A DNA stretch of 43,524 nt from Nitrospirota bacterium (GCA_020351835.1 CP070669.1:983198-1026721), one strand, 5' to 3'; counted from the first letter of the stretch, positions 31,619 to 40,759 are shown. Program-made: numbers and translations. Notes: generated from the sequence alone by a model not told the origin.

Positions 31619-32578
31619 ATGAAGCGTTATGTCGTCGTTGCATTGTCACTGGTATTTGTCTTTGCTTTGTCTTTCAATTCAAGCGCCAAGAAGAGGATCG
31701 TTTTTGGTGGTGGCCCGGCCGGCGGTACATTTCAGGTCGTAGCCAATGCCATCCAGACCTATAAGCCGGTCAAGGATATTGAGGGATTTACGGTTAAAGC
31801 CCAGTCGTCGGCCGGTTCTGTGGAGAACCTGAGGAAGGTAAATTCCGGGAAACATGATTTTTCTGTTGTCTATTCGGGACATGTATACCTTGGCAGGAAC
31901 GGTTTAATGAAGAACGATAAGAAGAAGTACGAGAATGTCATGGCAGTTGCATATCTTTATGGCGCTCCTGCACAGCTTGTTGTGAAGAAGGGGTCCGGCA
32001 TAAAAAGTACTAAAGACCTGGTCGGCAAAAAGGTCGGTGTAGGAAATGCGGGATCTGGAGCCTTCGCTAACTGCGAGATGTTCTTTACTCACCTTGGCAT
32101 CTGGGATAAGATAGAGCGGAACGCTATGGGTTACAATGATGCTGCGCAGGCGTTCGGTAATAACCAGCTGGACGCTTTCTGGCTGTTTACTGCATTTCCA
32201 AGCGGTGCTGTCATAATGGCCGCCCAGACAAATGACATTGATCTCATAAATATCGGGAAAGATGCCGAAGAAAGCGGATACTTTAAAAAGTACCCTTATT
32301 TCGGAACGCTTTCTGTCCCGGCAGGGACGTACAGAGGAGTGGACCACGATACACCTTCCTTTTTTGACTCTACTCTATGGGTAGCGAACAAAGATGTTCC
32401 GGCGGATGTGGTCTATGAACTTCTTTCAAAGATTTTTACCGATGAAGGCTTAGCCCACATGGTAAGCCAGAAGAAGACATTCAAGGCAATGAGCGTCAAG
32501 GATGGTGTTAAAGGTATAGTGACACCACTTCATCCGGGTGCTGAGAGGTTCTGGAAAGAGAAGGGAATTATCAAATAA
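31619..32578 (+). CDS. TRAP transporter solute receptor, TAXI family
   Basis: Periplasmic substrate-binding protein of a TAXI-type TRAP transporter, 319 residues. The start at 31619 has AAAAGGAGG upstream and gives a clean signal peptide (MKRYVVVALSLVFVFALSFNSSAKK); an ATG at 31598 lacks both. The TAXI hallmarks are VFGGGPAGGTFQVVANAIQ, VKAQSSAGSVENLRKVNSGKHDFSVVYSG and VGVGNAGSGAFANCEMFF. Known or suspected ligands of the family include C4-C5 dicarboxylates and glutamate; the ligand here is not readable. It is followed by a fused permease and a UspA protein. Confidence 0.93.
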   Translation: MKRYVVVALSLVFVFALSFNSSAKKRIVFGGGPAGGTFQVVANAIQTYKPVKDIEGFTVKAQSSAGSVENLRKVNSGKHDFSVVYSGHVYLGRNGLMKNDKKKYENVMAVAYLYGAPAQLVVKKGSGIKSTKDLVGKKVGVGNAGSGAFANCEMFFTHLGIWDKIERNAMGYNDAAQAFGNNQLDAFWLFTAFPSGAVIMAAQTNDIDLINIGKDAEESGYFKKYPYFGTLSVPAGTYRGVDHDTPSFFDSTLWVANKDVPADVVYELLSKIFTDEGLAHMVSQKKTFKAMSVKDGVKGIVTPLHPGAERFWKEKGIIK

Positions 32579-32591
32579 GGCTTTAAGCGGA

Positions 32592-32624
32592 AACAGGGCG
32601 GTCGGTTAGGTCGATCGCCCTGTT
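32592..32624 (+). terminator. Intercistronic hairpin between receptor and permease genes
   Basis: A 13-bp stem (32592-32604 with 32612-32624, one G-T pair) and a 7-base loop. No strong T-run follows, so partial termination or 3'-end protection is more likely than full termination. Such hairpins commonly keep binding-protein mRNA in excess over permease mRNA. Confidence 0.6.
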
Positions 32625-32657
32625 ATTATGTCATTTTGTTTTCGAGGAACCAAATAA

Positions 32658-34379
32658 TTGTACGAAAAACTGCATAAGGTCGAAAAGGTCGTTTTTGATA
32701 TCTGCGCTCTTGCGCTGGTATTGTTCTATTCTTATGCAGCAGTCATCCAGCCCGCTGCTACACAGTATCACCGCGGTATATATGTGATAGTTACCTATGT
32801 CCTCGTGCTGCTTCTTTACAGGTCCAAGAACAAGTATATGCGAGTGGTCGACTATTTGCTTATGGTCCTTTCCATAGTAAGTGTCGGGTACTGGATAACT
32901 AACTTCGAGGCAATCAACTACCGTACAGGTGCCGAGACCCGGCTGGATGCCGTTATAGCGGTGATAGGCGTTCTGATGGGTATAGAGATAGCACGCCGCG
33001 TGGTCGGTACTGTATTTGTCGTTATGGGTATAATTCTGATTCTATATGGGGTGTATGGTGCATATATGCCGGAGCTCATATCACACGCCGGAGACACATT
33101 CCCTGAGCTATGTATAAGCATATTCTATAAGAGTGACGGTGTGTTCGGTATTATGGCAAATGTGCTCGCAACGTACATTATACTTTTCGTGATCTTTGGT
33201 GCTTTTCTTGAAAAGTGCGGTGCAGAGAAGTTCTTTATCGATTTTCCTCTTGCTGCTGTAGGTCATAAGGTGGGCGGCCCGGGCAAGGTGTCCGTTATAG
33301 CGAGCGGGCTTTTCGGATCTATCTCCGGGAGCGCGATCGCAAACACTGTATCCACGGGAGCATTTACGATACCTATGATGAAAAAAGCCGGCTTCCAGCC
33401 GCATGTAGCCGGTGGTATAGAACCCGCAGCGTCCATTGGAGGAATGTTCATGCCACCGATCATGGGTGCGGGCGGATTTATAATGGCAGAACTGACGGGT
33501 GTCCCGTATTCGAAAATAATGCTGGTTGCCCTGTTCCCTGCCATAATGTATTTCTACAGTGTCTACCTTATGGTCCATTTCTATGCTAAGAAGAACAATA
33601 TCGTGGGTGAAAGGTCAGAACACGGCGCCATAGAGATATTGAAGAGTGAGTGGTTCTATACATTACCTTTAGTTGTGATCACGGTTTTCATGCTAACGGG
33701 TTATTCCCCCGCTTACGCCGCGGTTTTGGGCATCATAGCCTGCTTTATTGTAAGCTGGTTCAGAAAAGATACACGTATAAAGCTCAAGGAGTTCGTTGAT
33801 GCTTCAAGGGCCGGGGCCGAAAGCAGTCTCAAGATCGGTGCTACCGTTGGGGTAATAGGGATCATAATAGGAGTGCTGACATATAGTGGTCTGGTGTTGA
33901 CGTTTGCTGATATTGTTATTGAGCTTGCGGCCGGAAGGCTGTTCGTTACAATACTGCTTATAGCACTGGCCTCTCTTATACTAGGTATGGGGGTACCCGT
34001 GACCGCGGCTTATCTTATTACTGCCGTGGTAGCAGTTCCTGCCCTTACTCACCTCGGAGTTAATGAGATCGCAGCACATATGATAGTATACTGGCTGTCT
34101 CAGGACTCTAATATCACCCCGCCGGTATGTATTGCGGCTTTTGCGGGAGCAACAATAGCAAAGGCAAATATGTGGAAAACTGCTTTGACATCATTTAAGT
34201 TTGCCAAGTTCTTATATCTGGGTGCATTCCTTTTTGGTTATGTTCCAGGATTTACCCTGGATGGAAGCACCACCGACATTATAAAAGCTTTCCTTCTGAT
34301 CATTATAGGTACTTACGGGTACAGCTGGCTTTTAAGCGGTATCTGGATGAAGCGTTTCAGGAGATCTGAAGCTCATTGA
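32658..34379 (+). CDS. TRAP transporter permease, fused DctQ-DctM
   Basis: A 573-residue integral membrane protein with about 14-16 helices, combining the small (DctQ-like, first about 120 residues) and large (DctM-like) subunits in one chain, as usual for TAXI-type TRAP systems. Conserved DctM segments include GLFGSISGSAIANTVSTGAFTIPMMKKAGF and PAASIGGMFMPPIMGAGGFIMAE, and the second half repeats the pattern (ILGMGVPVTAAYLI, SQDSNITPPVCIAAFAGATIA). The start is TTG at 32658, with GAGGA nine bases upstream. Substrate import is driven by an ion gradient. Confidence 0.93.
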   Translation: MYEKLHKVEKVVFDICALALVLFYSYAAVIQPAATQYHRGIYVIVTYVLVLLLYRSKNKYMRVVDYLLMVLSIVSVGYWITNFEAINYRTGAETRLDAVIAVIGVLMGIEIARRVVGTVFVVMGIILILYGVYGAYMPELISHAGDTFPELCISIFYKSDGVFGIMANVLATYIILFVIFGAFLEKCGAEKFFIDFPLAAVGHKVGGPGKVSVIASGLFGSISGSAIANTVSTGAFTIPMMKKAGFQPHVAGGIEPAASIGGMFMPPIMGAGGFIMAELTGVPYSKIMLVALFPAIMYFYSVYLMVHFYAKKNNIVGERSEHGAIEILKSEWFYTLPLVVITVFMLTGYSPAYAAVLGIIACFIVSWFRKDTRIKLKEFVDASRAGAESSLKIGATVGVIGIIIGVLTYSGLVLTFADIVIELAAGRLFVTILLIALASLILGMGVPVTAAYLITAVVAVPALTHLGVNEIAAHMIVYWLSQDSNITPPVCIAAFAGATIAKANMWKTALTSFKFAKFLYLGAFLFGYVPGFTLDGSTTDIIKAFLLIIIGTYGYSWLLSGIWMKRFRRSEAH

Positions 34380-34410
34380 GACAGATGATAAAATTTTCTT
34401 AGGATTGAAA

Positions 34411-34959
34411 ATGAAACATAAAGTTCCTGATAAGATACCCGATGTTAATTATAAAAGGATCCTCTACGCAACTGACCTTTCTGAAAGCGGACGTTTTGCA
34501 TTTCACCATGCGGCAGGTATCGCAAAAAAGTTCGGTTCGGAGCTTACGGTAATCCACGTTGTCGAGGGTGGTCCCGGAATGGACAGGAGACTGTTCGGCT
34601 ATATTGACGAGGAGCTATGGGAAGAGATCAAGACGCGAAACCTTCAGGAAGCAATGGATATTCTGGTCAGCAGAAAAAGGGATAACGCCGCCATAAAAGA
34701 GTGTGTCGGTCAGTTCTGTGATGAAGCAAAAGAAGGGATGCCGGGACGATCGGACATTGAGTATAACATCGAGGTCCGGATGGGTGATCCTGTAGAGATG
34801 ATAGTTGAGGCGGCTGAAAATGGCAGCTATGATCTTATTGTAATGGCAAGGCACGGAGGTAGGGCTGTGAAGACCGCTGTGCTTGGCGACACCGTAAGGC
34901 GTGTTATACGAAATACCGATATACCTGTGCTGATAATACGTGTCCCTGAAGATGACTAA
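34411..34959 (+). CDS. UspA-family universal stress protein
   Basis: A 182-residue single Usp domain. KRILYATDLSESGRFAFHHAAGIAKKFGSELTVIHVVEG is the usual first strand-helix-strand, and the nucleotide-binding motif ARHGGRAVKTAVLGDTVRRVI near the C-terminus is close to G-x2-G-x9-G-(S/T), so ATP binding is likely. The ATG at 34411 has AGGA six bases upstream; a TTG at 34405 is possible. The gene sits 31 bases after the TRAP permease. Usp proteins regulate some TRAP transporters (TeaD with TeaABC in Halomonas), so a similar role is plausible here. Confidence 0.92.
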   Translation: MKHKVPDKIPDVNYKRILYATDLSESGRFAFHHAAGIAKKFGSELTVIHVVEGGPGMDRRLFGYIDEELWEEIKTRNLQEAMDILVSRKRDNAAIKECVGQFCDEAKEGMPGRSDIEYNIEVRMGDPVEMIVEAAENGSYDLIVMARHGGRAVKTAVLGDTVRRVIRNTDIPVLIIRVPEDD

Positions 34960-35055
34960 GGGATATATATCGCAATATAAATCAAGATCTGTGTAGTTCA
35001 ATAACAGCCGATATCCCTATATAATTATTTTAAGTATGCTGTCAGCGTAACGAAA

Positions 35056-35901
35056 ATGAAACTGATACGATTCGGTGAACCTTCCAAAGAAAAACCGGGA
35101 ATAATTCTTAATAACGATGAAATTTATGATGTTTCTTCCTTCGGTGAGGACTATCACGAGCAATTCTTTGAGACCTGCGGGTTGGACAGGCTGAGAAAGT
35201 GGATTGAATTGAACGGACATCAGCTTAAGGCTATAAACATGCCTGTAAGATTGGGTCCTCCTGTCTGTCGTCCGAGCAAGATAGTATGTATCGGGTTCAA
35301 CTATAAGGACCACGCGCGGGAGACGGGCAGGGAACTTCCTGCCGAGCCCGTCTTCTTCCTTAAGGCCACTTCCGCTCTTGCCGGGCCCAATGATGACATT
35401 ATCTTACCGAGGAGCAGCGTTAAGACCGACTGGGAGGTCGAGTTGGCGGTCGTGGTCGGTAAAAGGGCTTCATACATCAGTATTGATGACGCAATGCGGT
35501 ATGTTGCCGGGTATGCTCTGTTCAATGACTATTCGGAAAGGGAGTTCCAGTTCGACAGGGGAGGTCAATGGGTCAAAGGCAAGAGCGCTGACACTTTCGG
35601 TCCGCTAGGGCCTTTTCTTGTCCCGGCAGAGGATATCCCGGACTGCCACGATCTTAATATGTGGTTGAATGTAAATGGAGAGAAAATGCAGGACAGCAAT
35701 ACGTCTAATATGCATTTTAATGTGCCTGCGTTAATATCGTCAGTAAGTCAATATATGACCTTATTGCCGGGTGATATCATAAGTACCGGAACACCTGCAG
35801 GGGTTGGGCACGGCATGGACCCGCCCAGATATCTTAAGCGGGGTGATACGGTCGAGTACGGGATCGAAGGGCTCGGTTCTGCTACCCAGCGTATCTTATG
35901 A
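35056..35901 (+). CDS. Fumarylacetoacetate hydrolase family protein
   Basis: A 281-residue metal-dependent enzyme of the FAH fold, whose members hydrolyse, decarboxylate or isomerise 2-keto acids (acylpyruvases, oxaloacetate decarboxylases, 2-hydroxyhepta-dienedioate isomerases). Landmarks are KIVCIGFNYKDHARE, KATSALAGPNDDIILP, WEVELAVVVGKRA with the metal-binding Glu, GYALFNDYSERE, KSADTFGPLGPFLV and GTPAGVGHG. Length and layout match YcgM/acylpyruvase-type proteins. A TATAAT box lies at 35020-35025 but no clear Shine-Dalgarno sequence. The specific substrate is unknown; the TRAP and AEC transporters on either side hint at organic-acid metabolism. Confidence 0.9.
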   Translation: MKLIRFGEPSKEKPGIILNNDEIYDVSSFGEDYHEQFFETCGLDRLRKWIELNGHQLKAINMPVRLGPPVCRPSKIVCIGFNYKDHARETGRELPAEPVFFLKATSALAGPNDDIILPRSSVKTDWEVELAVVVGKRASYISIDDAMRYVAGYALFNDYSEREFQFDRGGQWVKGKSADTFGPLGPFLVPAEDIPDCHDLNMWLNVNGEKMQDSNTSNMHFNVPALISSVSQYMTLLPGDIISTGTPAGVGHGMDPPRYLKRGDTVEYGIEGLGSATQRIL

Positions 35902-35949
35902 CCCACGAGTTAAAAATCAGCATTATAGCAGTGCTAACCATCATATAAT

Positions 35950-36858
35950 ATGTTGATCGCGCTAATACCAGTCTTCATTGTCATCCTTATAGGGTACGGC
36001 CTCAGGAGGGCCGGGTTCCCGGGTGACGAGTTCTGGCCGCATATAGAGAAGTTGACGTACTATGTATTGTTCCCCGCATTATTGTTCGAGAGGACTGTCA
36101 CAGTACAGCTTGATCCGGAGATAATTGGCCCGTCGGTAATTGTTCTTATTACCGTCGTGCTCACCATGTCGGCGTTCATTATGATCGTTCGAAACTGGTG
36201 GAGGGCTGGAGAGCCTGCATTCACTTCTTTCTTTCAGGGAAGCATACGTTTCAATACTTATATAGGTCTTTCAGCCTCTTACGCACTTTTCGGTGAGGGG
36301 GGGCTCTCTCTTGCTGCATTTATAGTGGCGATCTGGATACCTCTTGTAAATGTGCTCTGTGTGACTGTTCTTGTGGTATTTACCGGACATGGTGTCAACA
36401 GGTCCCGGACCATTGTACTTGAGATCGTTCGCAATCCGGTTATAGTCGCATGTGCCGGTGGATTATTATTCAACGCAACCGGGTTAGACCTTAATAAAGT
36501 ACTATTAGAATCGCTTAGCCTGTTTGGAAGGGCTTCTTTGCCCATGGGTCTCATGGCGGTAGGGGCCGGGCTTGAGCTTGCTTCAGCTCATAAGAATATT
36601 AAAATAGTCGCAGCATCATGTCTTCTAAAGCTTGTATTATTGCCATTGTTAATGCTGGTGATATCATCGGGGCTGGGCCTTGAAAGAACAATGACGCTGG
36701 TTGCGATATTGTTCGCGTCTCTGCCGGGTTCACCGCTTTCGTTCATCCTGGCCAGACAACTTGGTGGGGATAGCCGATTGATGGCGCATATCGTAACGGC
36801 CCAGATCATTGTCTCAATGATGACTATGCCGTTTATTATGTCTCTTGTTATCAGATAG
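35950..36858 (+). CDS. AEC-family transporter (auxin efflux carrier fold)
   Basis: A 302-residue membrane protein with about ten helices in two inverted halves, of the AEC family that in bacteria exports or exchanges organic acids such as malate and malonate. Conserved segments are IGYGLRRAGF, FPALLFERT, NTYIGLSASYALFGEGG, RNPVIVACAGGLLFN and the closing ASLPGSPLSFILARQLGGD. A TATAAT (35944-35949) immediately abuts the ATG, so the true transcription or translation start is unclear. It follows the FAH gene by 48 bases and converges on the flavoprotein gene at 36868. Confidence 0.88.
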   Translation: MLIALIPVFIVILIGYGLRRAGFPGDEFWPHIEKLTYYVLFPALLFERTVTVQLDPEIIGPSVIVLITVVLTMSAFIMIVRNWWRAGEPAFTSFFQGSIRFNTYIGLSASYALFGEGGLSLAAFIVAIWIPLVNVLCVTVLVVFTGHGVNRSRTIVLEIVRNPVIVACAGGLLFNATGLDLNKVLLESLSLFGRASLPMGLMAVGAGLELASAHKNIKIVAASCLLKLVLLPLLMLVISSGLGLERTMTLVAILFASLPGSPLSFILARQLGGDSRLMAHIVTAQIIVSMMTMPFIMSLVIR

Positions 36859-36867
36859 GTCTAATAT

Positions 36868-38097
36868 TTACAGCCAGCGTGACGGAGCATATGCATCTAT
36901 AAGACGCCTGAAAACTGCCTGGGTCACTATCTGACGTCCCCATCCATATTTTCCCCATGGTCTAAGGAACGACCATATATCCCTGATTATGCGCCTTCTG
37001 TCAGATCTGGAATGCCTTTTCAGTGCGGCCATAAAATCAGCCTCATGCGGATTGCCGAAGATTATCTTAAAAGGGTTCCACTGATCGGAACACCGTTTGA
37101 CCTCCGAAGAGATCATCTTCCGGTATGTATCCTGAATGCTGTTGTTATATCTTAAAGCGTCGACAGTGGCCTCCCCGGCGATGGCCCCCGAATGAAGAGC
37201 ACAGCTCATTCCTTCAGCTATAATGTTAAGAAAACCTGCGGCTTGCCCGGTAATTATTATATTACCCTTGCCGAACACGTAGCGGTTTATAAGGGACAGC
37301 CCGAAATTATTGATACTTCCCTCACGTTTCTCGGTTGGTTTAAGCCTTACACCGTGTTTTTCTTCAAGGTAACTGACGACCCTTTCGTGCCTTTTGTTCA
37401 GATCGTCACCGGCACCGTAGCCGACCCCTACGATCTGGCCTTCATTACGGAGGTGGCTCCAGGTGTAGAATCCAAGGTCAGGGTGGACCCAGAAGTGAAA
37501 GTAATCATCATCCAGAGGGCAGTCTATCCTTTCATGAAAATATTGTTTTACCTTGAACCAGGGGATCGTTTTTTCGTAGCCGGGATATACCGAGCGAACT
37601 ACCGTTGAATTCGGACCGTCAGCTCCCATTACATATCTCGCTCGATATCTGATATGCTCACCTTCCGTGCGTGCAATGACCTCAACGCTTGTACCTTTGT
37701 CCTCGACACTCTCGAGGTGTGTCCTTTCATGAACATCAGCTCCGCTTTGCAAGAGAGCCCAATGGTCCGAATACTTGCGGTTCAAATGAAGGGTAGGGCC
37801 GTAATGAAAATCCATCGGCATTGATAACATGGATGGGTAATGGAAAACCACGCCGCGGCAGGTCTTTGGACTATGTACGGCTTCATCCGGTACCGGACCG
37901 AAGTTCTCAAGAAGGAACCTGTGCCCTCTCGGTGAAACTATGCCACTACATGGTTTGTGGCGCGGAAGCTTCTTGTGCTCCAGTATAAGTGTGCTGTATC
38001 CCGAGTCTACCAACCTCTTTGCACAGGCAGCACCGGAGAAGCTCCCCCCTACTATGATCACATCATAATGAGAATGATACCTAGCCGAGGTTGCCAT
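36868..38097 (-). CDS. Geranylgeranyl reductase-family flavoprotein
   Basis: A 409-residue FAD-dependent enzyme of the geranylgeranyl reductase/p-hydroxybenzoate-hydroxylase superfamily. FAD motif DVIIVGGSFSGAACAKRL (13-30), the HKPCSGIVSPRG segment with the Cys typical of the reductase group (PCG/PCS), YVMGADGPNSTVVR, and NIIITGQAAGFLNIIAEGM for the second FAD contact. Members saturate double bonds of isoprenoid chains or oxidise varied substrates. GGAGGA precedes the ATG, which lies within the 3' end of the Fe-S gene (17-base overlap). Electrons may come from that Fe-S protein. The substrate is unknown. Confidence 0.87.
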   Translation of the reverse strand: MATSARYHSHYDVIIVGGSFSGAACAKRLVDSGYSTLILEHKKLPRHKPCSGIVSPRGHRFLLENFGPVPDEAVHSPKTCRGVVFHYPSMLSMPMDFHYGPTLHLNRKYSDHWALLQSGADVHERTHLESVEDKGTSVEVIARTEGEHIRYRARYVMGADGPNSTVVRSVYPGYEKTIPWFKVKQYFHERIDCPLDDDYFHFWVHPDLGFYTWSHLRNEGQIVGVGYGAGDDLNKRHERVVSYLEEKHGVRLKPTEKREGSINNFGLSLINRYVFGKGNIIITGQAAGFLNIIAEGMSCALHSGAIAGEATVDALRYNNSIQDTYRKMISSEVKRCSDQWNPFKIIFGNPHEADFMAALKRHSRSDRRRIIRDIWSFLRPWGKYGWGRQIVTQAVFRRLIDAYAPSRWL

Positions 38098-39061
38098 TGT
38101 CCTCCAGGATCTCTGTTATGAAAAGGACATCTGCCGGATATCCGGAAAACGGTTCTCTGTCCTCAATCTTTTCAACAATTATTCTCTTCGCAGGCCTTCC
38201 CTCAAGTATCCATGCTACCTGTCTTGCCGGGTCGACCAGCTTTTTGTCTTCATTCCTGTTATGTATCGTGACGCCAGAAGGGGTAGCGACCCGGTTCAGG
38301 TCAAGGTTCATCATGCATCCGGTCTTCTGTCTAAGCCCATCATAGATACTTGCGAGTTTTTTGAAGTCAGAATGATAAGTTCGAGAATCTATAATATAAA
38401 GGTCTTCCGGACCTATCATTTCTTCTAGGACAGAGCGCGTTATCATTCTTTCTCCCAATCCCATGACGTTGAGTTCAGGCATGAACCGCTTTATTACCCT
38501 GAAGATAAGTCCGTCTGTTGTCACTATCTCATCCGCCGTACTTAACATATCGATGAACTCATTAACTCTGTAGTTATCGACCTGGTTCCCGGCCTCGAGA
38601 GATGCCGATATGTCCTCTCCATTGTCTTCAAACACAGACCATTCTTCACCGAGTGCCTCGAGCGTTCTTTTAAGTATTGTATCGTCGTTCAGGATCAGTG
38701 AGTTCGCCAGAAGAACCTTGCCGTTAGCTCTAGCCCCCGGCACGGTAACGGGAGTTCCGCCGGTCCTCTCCCCTGACCCGGATCTTGCGTCTATCGTCCT
38801 GTCAACGGTATTAATATCATACGAGCAGAGAGGCTCGCAGGATCCGCACAATATACATGCATTTAGCGAATCTCTTATGTTCTCTTCCGTGCTGCTTTGC
38901 AAAATACGCGCTCTTCCGCAAAAAGTTAAAAAAGGATCACCCGTGTTATGCCAGACAGGGCATGAGAGCATGCATAATGAACACCCGTTGCAATGTTCGG
39001 TTCCTCTAGACCCCGAGGGTGTCATTGAGATACAAGTTCTATCGTTCCCGTTACTCTTCAT
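38081..39061 (-). CDS. Two-cluster [4Fe-4S] protein, GlcF/HdrC-like N-terminus
   Basis: A 326-residue soluble protein. Two ferredoxin-type motifs stand at the N-terminus: Cys24, Cys27, Cys30, Cys34 (CNGCSLCMLSCP) and Cys69, Cys72, Cys75, Cys79 (CILCGSCEPLCS), the spacing seen in GlcF, GlpC and HdrC-type proteins. The remaining 230 residues lack CCG domains and resemble nothing I can name beyond a Rossmann-like pattern. It lies one base after the flavin oxidoreductase gene and overlaps the next flavoprotein gene, so it probably shuttles electrons between the two. That role is inference. Confidence 0.83.
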   Translation of the reverse strand: MKSNGNDRTCISMTPSGSRGTEHCNGCSLCMLSCPVWHNTGDPFLTFCGRARILQSSTEENIRDSLNACILCGSCEPLCSYDINTVDRTIDARSGSGERTGGTPVTVPGARANGKVLLANSLILNDDTILKRTLEALGEEWSVFEDNGEDISASLEAGNQVDNYRVNEFIDMLSTADEIVTTDGLIFRVIKRFMPELNVMGLGERMITRSVLEEMIGPEDLYIIDSRTYHSDFKKLASIYDGLRQKTGCMMNLDLNRVATPSGVTIHNRNEDKKLVDPARQVAWILEGRPAKRIIVEKIEDREPFSGYPADVLFITEILEDNGNLG

Positions 39062-39062
39062 T

Positions 39063-40601
39063 TCAGAATATCACATCCCTGTTCAGGATCATCGAGGGAT
39101 CCGCCTTCTCTTTCATCTTAAGATACCTGTCGACCAGCTCATCACCGAATACCCTCCTTATGTATCCTTTCATCATTCCTCCGAACCTGTAGTAGCTGGT
39201 ACCCATCTCGACACCGATGTCGTATATCTCGTTCTTAAAGGACTGGAGGTAGTCACGGCTGTAGGTCTTTCCTTCAAGCATCGGCTCGAACTCGCATCCA
39301 TAAGCGAAATCCTGAGCGTCGGGCGGGATACATGAGAGCTCGTATCTGGGTAACTTACCGTGTAGTTTTATTCCAACGCAATAGAGCGTATAGTGATCGA
39401 AGTATTTCTTGCACACTTCATTCCCTTTAAGTATGGCATCTACGAACTTGTCTTCACTCGTTGCAAGATCAGGGATCACCATCTGGCGCCCTCCCCAGAA
39501 TCGCCATACAGCACGTGAAAAGACAACCGATCTGTCCACTATCTTTCCACTCGCAATGTGGTGTGAAGGTGATAATGCCGGCAGTAGTGTTCTCTTTCTG
39601 TCGAGGAGATAGAGAGCCTCGCGCAGTTTCCACGGCCTTAGCAGGTAATGGGCTGCAGTTCTTACTGCAAAACCCATCTCCCCGTGACCGCGTATCTTGT
39701 TTCTCCAATTGGAAAAGAACATTTTCTCTCTTTCATCCGAATCAAATGCAACCAGGAGATTGATAGCACGGTCGAGCATCGTCAGTATACCCAGGTAGTC
39801 GGCCGCATCCTCCCTCGTTAGCATCTTAAGGTCTTCCATAGCCTCTCTAAGAGAACTGTAATAGAAGTAATGCATGGTAATGGGAGTGAATGGCCTGATA
39901 CGAAGCGTTGCTTCAGTTATTATCCCGAACTGACCGTATCCAAGCAGAACCAGTTCGAAAAGGTCCCTGTTATCCTCCTCGGAACACTCGACAATATCCC
40001 CTCTGGGGGTTACGACCTTAAGAGCCACTGCCTGGTCGGCACTGCATCCTAATCTCGGAGAGTTTACATCGATACCTCCGACGCCCAGCGTCCCACCGAC
40101 CGATGATGTCATATTAAGCGGGGCGGAAAGATAATCCATGCCATATCTTCTGAGAGATTCTGCAAGTGAATGCCAGTATATGCCTGCCTCGGTCCTCACT
40201 GTCAGATCTTCCCTGTCAATATTGATCACCTTGCTCATCCCTCGCATATCGAGCTGGAGACCCCCGAAAGCTACGCTTTCTCCTTCCGTTGTCAATCCAC
40301 CGCCCTTTACCGTAACGGGAATGCGGTGCTTTTGAGCGGCTCTCATGATATCGGCTATCATTTCTGATGACCTTGCAATTACAACCCCATGGCATGAACC
40401 GGTGGCTACGCCCCCAGCATCCGACCGGTATAAGGACAGTTTTGAAGGCTCAGTAACAACATCAATCCCTGATGATCCAAGCTCACCAACGAACGCATCC
40501 CATCCTTTGCCACTCCACCTCGAAGGGTTCGTCTGCTGTCTCGGTATGCCGATCAGCGAATCTTTGCCTATGTGTTTTGACCCGTCTGTTTTATATGACA
40601 T
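39063..40601 (-). CDS. PCMH-type FAD-dependent oxidoreductase
   Basis: A 512-residue flavoenzyme with an N-terminal PCMH/FAD_binding_4 domain: VIARSSEMIADIMRAAQKHRIPVTVKGGGLTTEG, then SSVGGTLGVGGIDVNSPRLGCSADQ and VVTPRGDIVECSEEDNRDLFE. The C-terminal half fits neither GlcD nor D-lactate dehydrogenase well; the FAD part recalls cytokinin-dehydrogenase and Delta24-sterol-reductase-like enzymes. AGGA lies seven bases before the ATG. It is first in a three-gene minus-strand operon with a two-cluster Fe-S protein and a geranylgeranyl-reductase-like flavoprotein. Substrate unknown. The 158-base gap to the cytochrome genes shows nothing else I can support. Confidence 0.85.
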   Translation of the reverse strand: MSYKTDGSKHIGKDSLIGIPRQQTNPSRWSGKGWDAFVGELGSSGIDVVTEPSKLSLYRSDAGGVATGSCHGVVIARSSEMIADIMRAAQKHRIPVTVKGGGLTTEGESVAFGGLQLDMRGMSKVINIDREDLTVRTEAGIYWHSLAESLRRYGMDYLSAPLNMTSSVGGTLGVGGIDVNSPRLGCSADQAVALKVVTPRGDIVECSEEDNRDLFELVLLGYGQFGIITEATLRIRPFTPITMHYFYYSSLREAMEDLKMLTREDAADYLGILTMLDRAINLLVAFDSDEREKMFFSNWRNKIRGHGEMGFAVRTAAHYLLRPWKLREALYLLDRKRTLLPALSPSHHIASGKIVDRSVVFSRAVWRFWGGRQMVIPDLATSEDKFVDAILKGNEVCKKYFDHYTLYCVGIKLHGKLPRYELSCIPPDAQDFAYGCEFEPMLEGKTYSRDYLQSFKNEIYDIGVEMGTSYYRFGGMMKGYIRRVFGDELVDRYLKMKEKADPSMILNRDVIF

Positions 40602-40759
40602 TTAGAGATCCTGTTATTATCACCTGCGGAATTAATATGAATAGCGAGATATTATCATGATCGAACTTAATTTCAGGTGGATACATTATAACCGAACCGA
40701 TATGTATTCAGGTAGTTGGAGGTCACAGCCGATAAATATGAAGTGGATTAATATCCTGA

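Noticed and set aside
38610-39335. 241-codon open frame on the plus strand
   Set aside because: Antisense to the Fe-S and PCMH flavoenzyme genes, both with clear motifs; a shadow of biased codon use.
40621-40678. CACCTG/CAGGTG inverted repeat upstream of the PCMH flavoenzyme gene
   Set aside because: Six-base arms separated by 46 bases are expected by chance.
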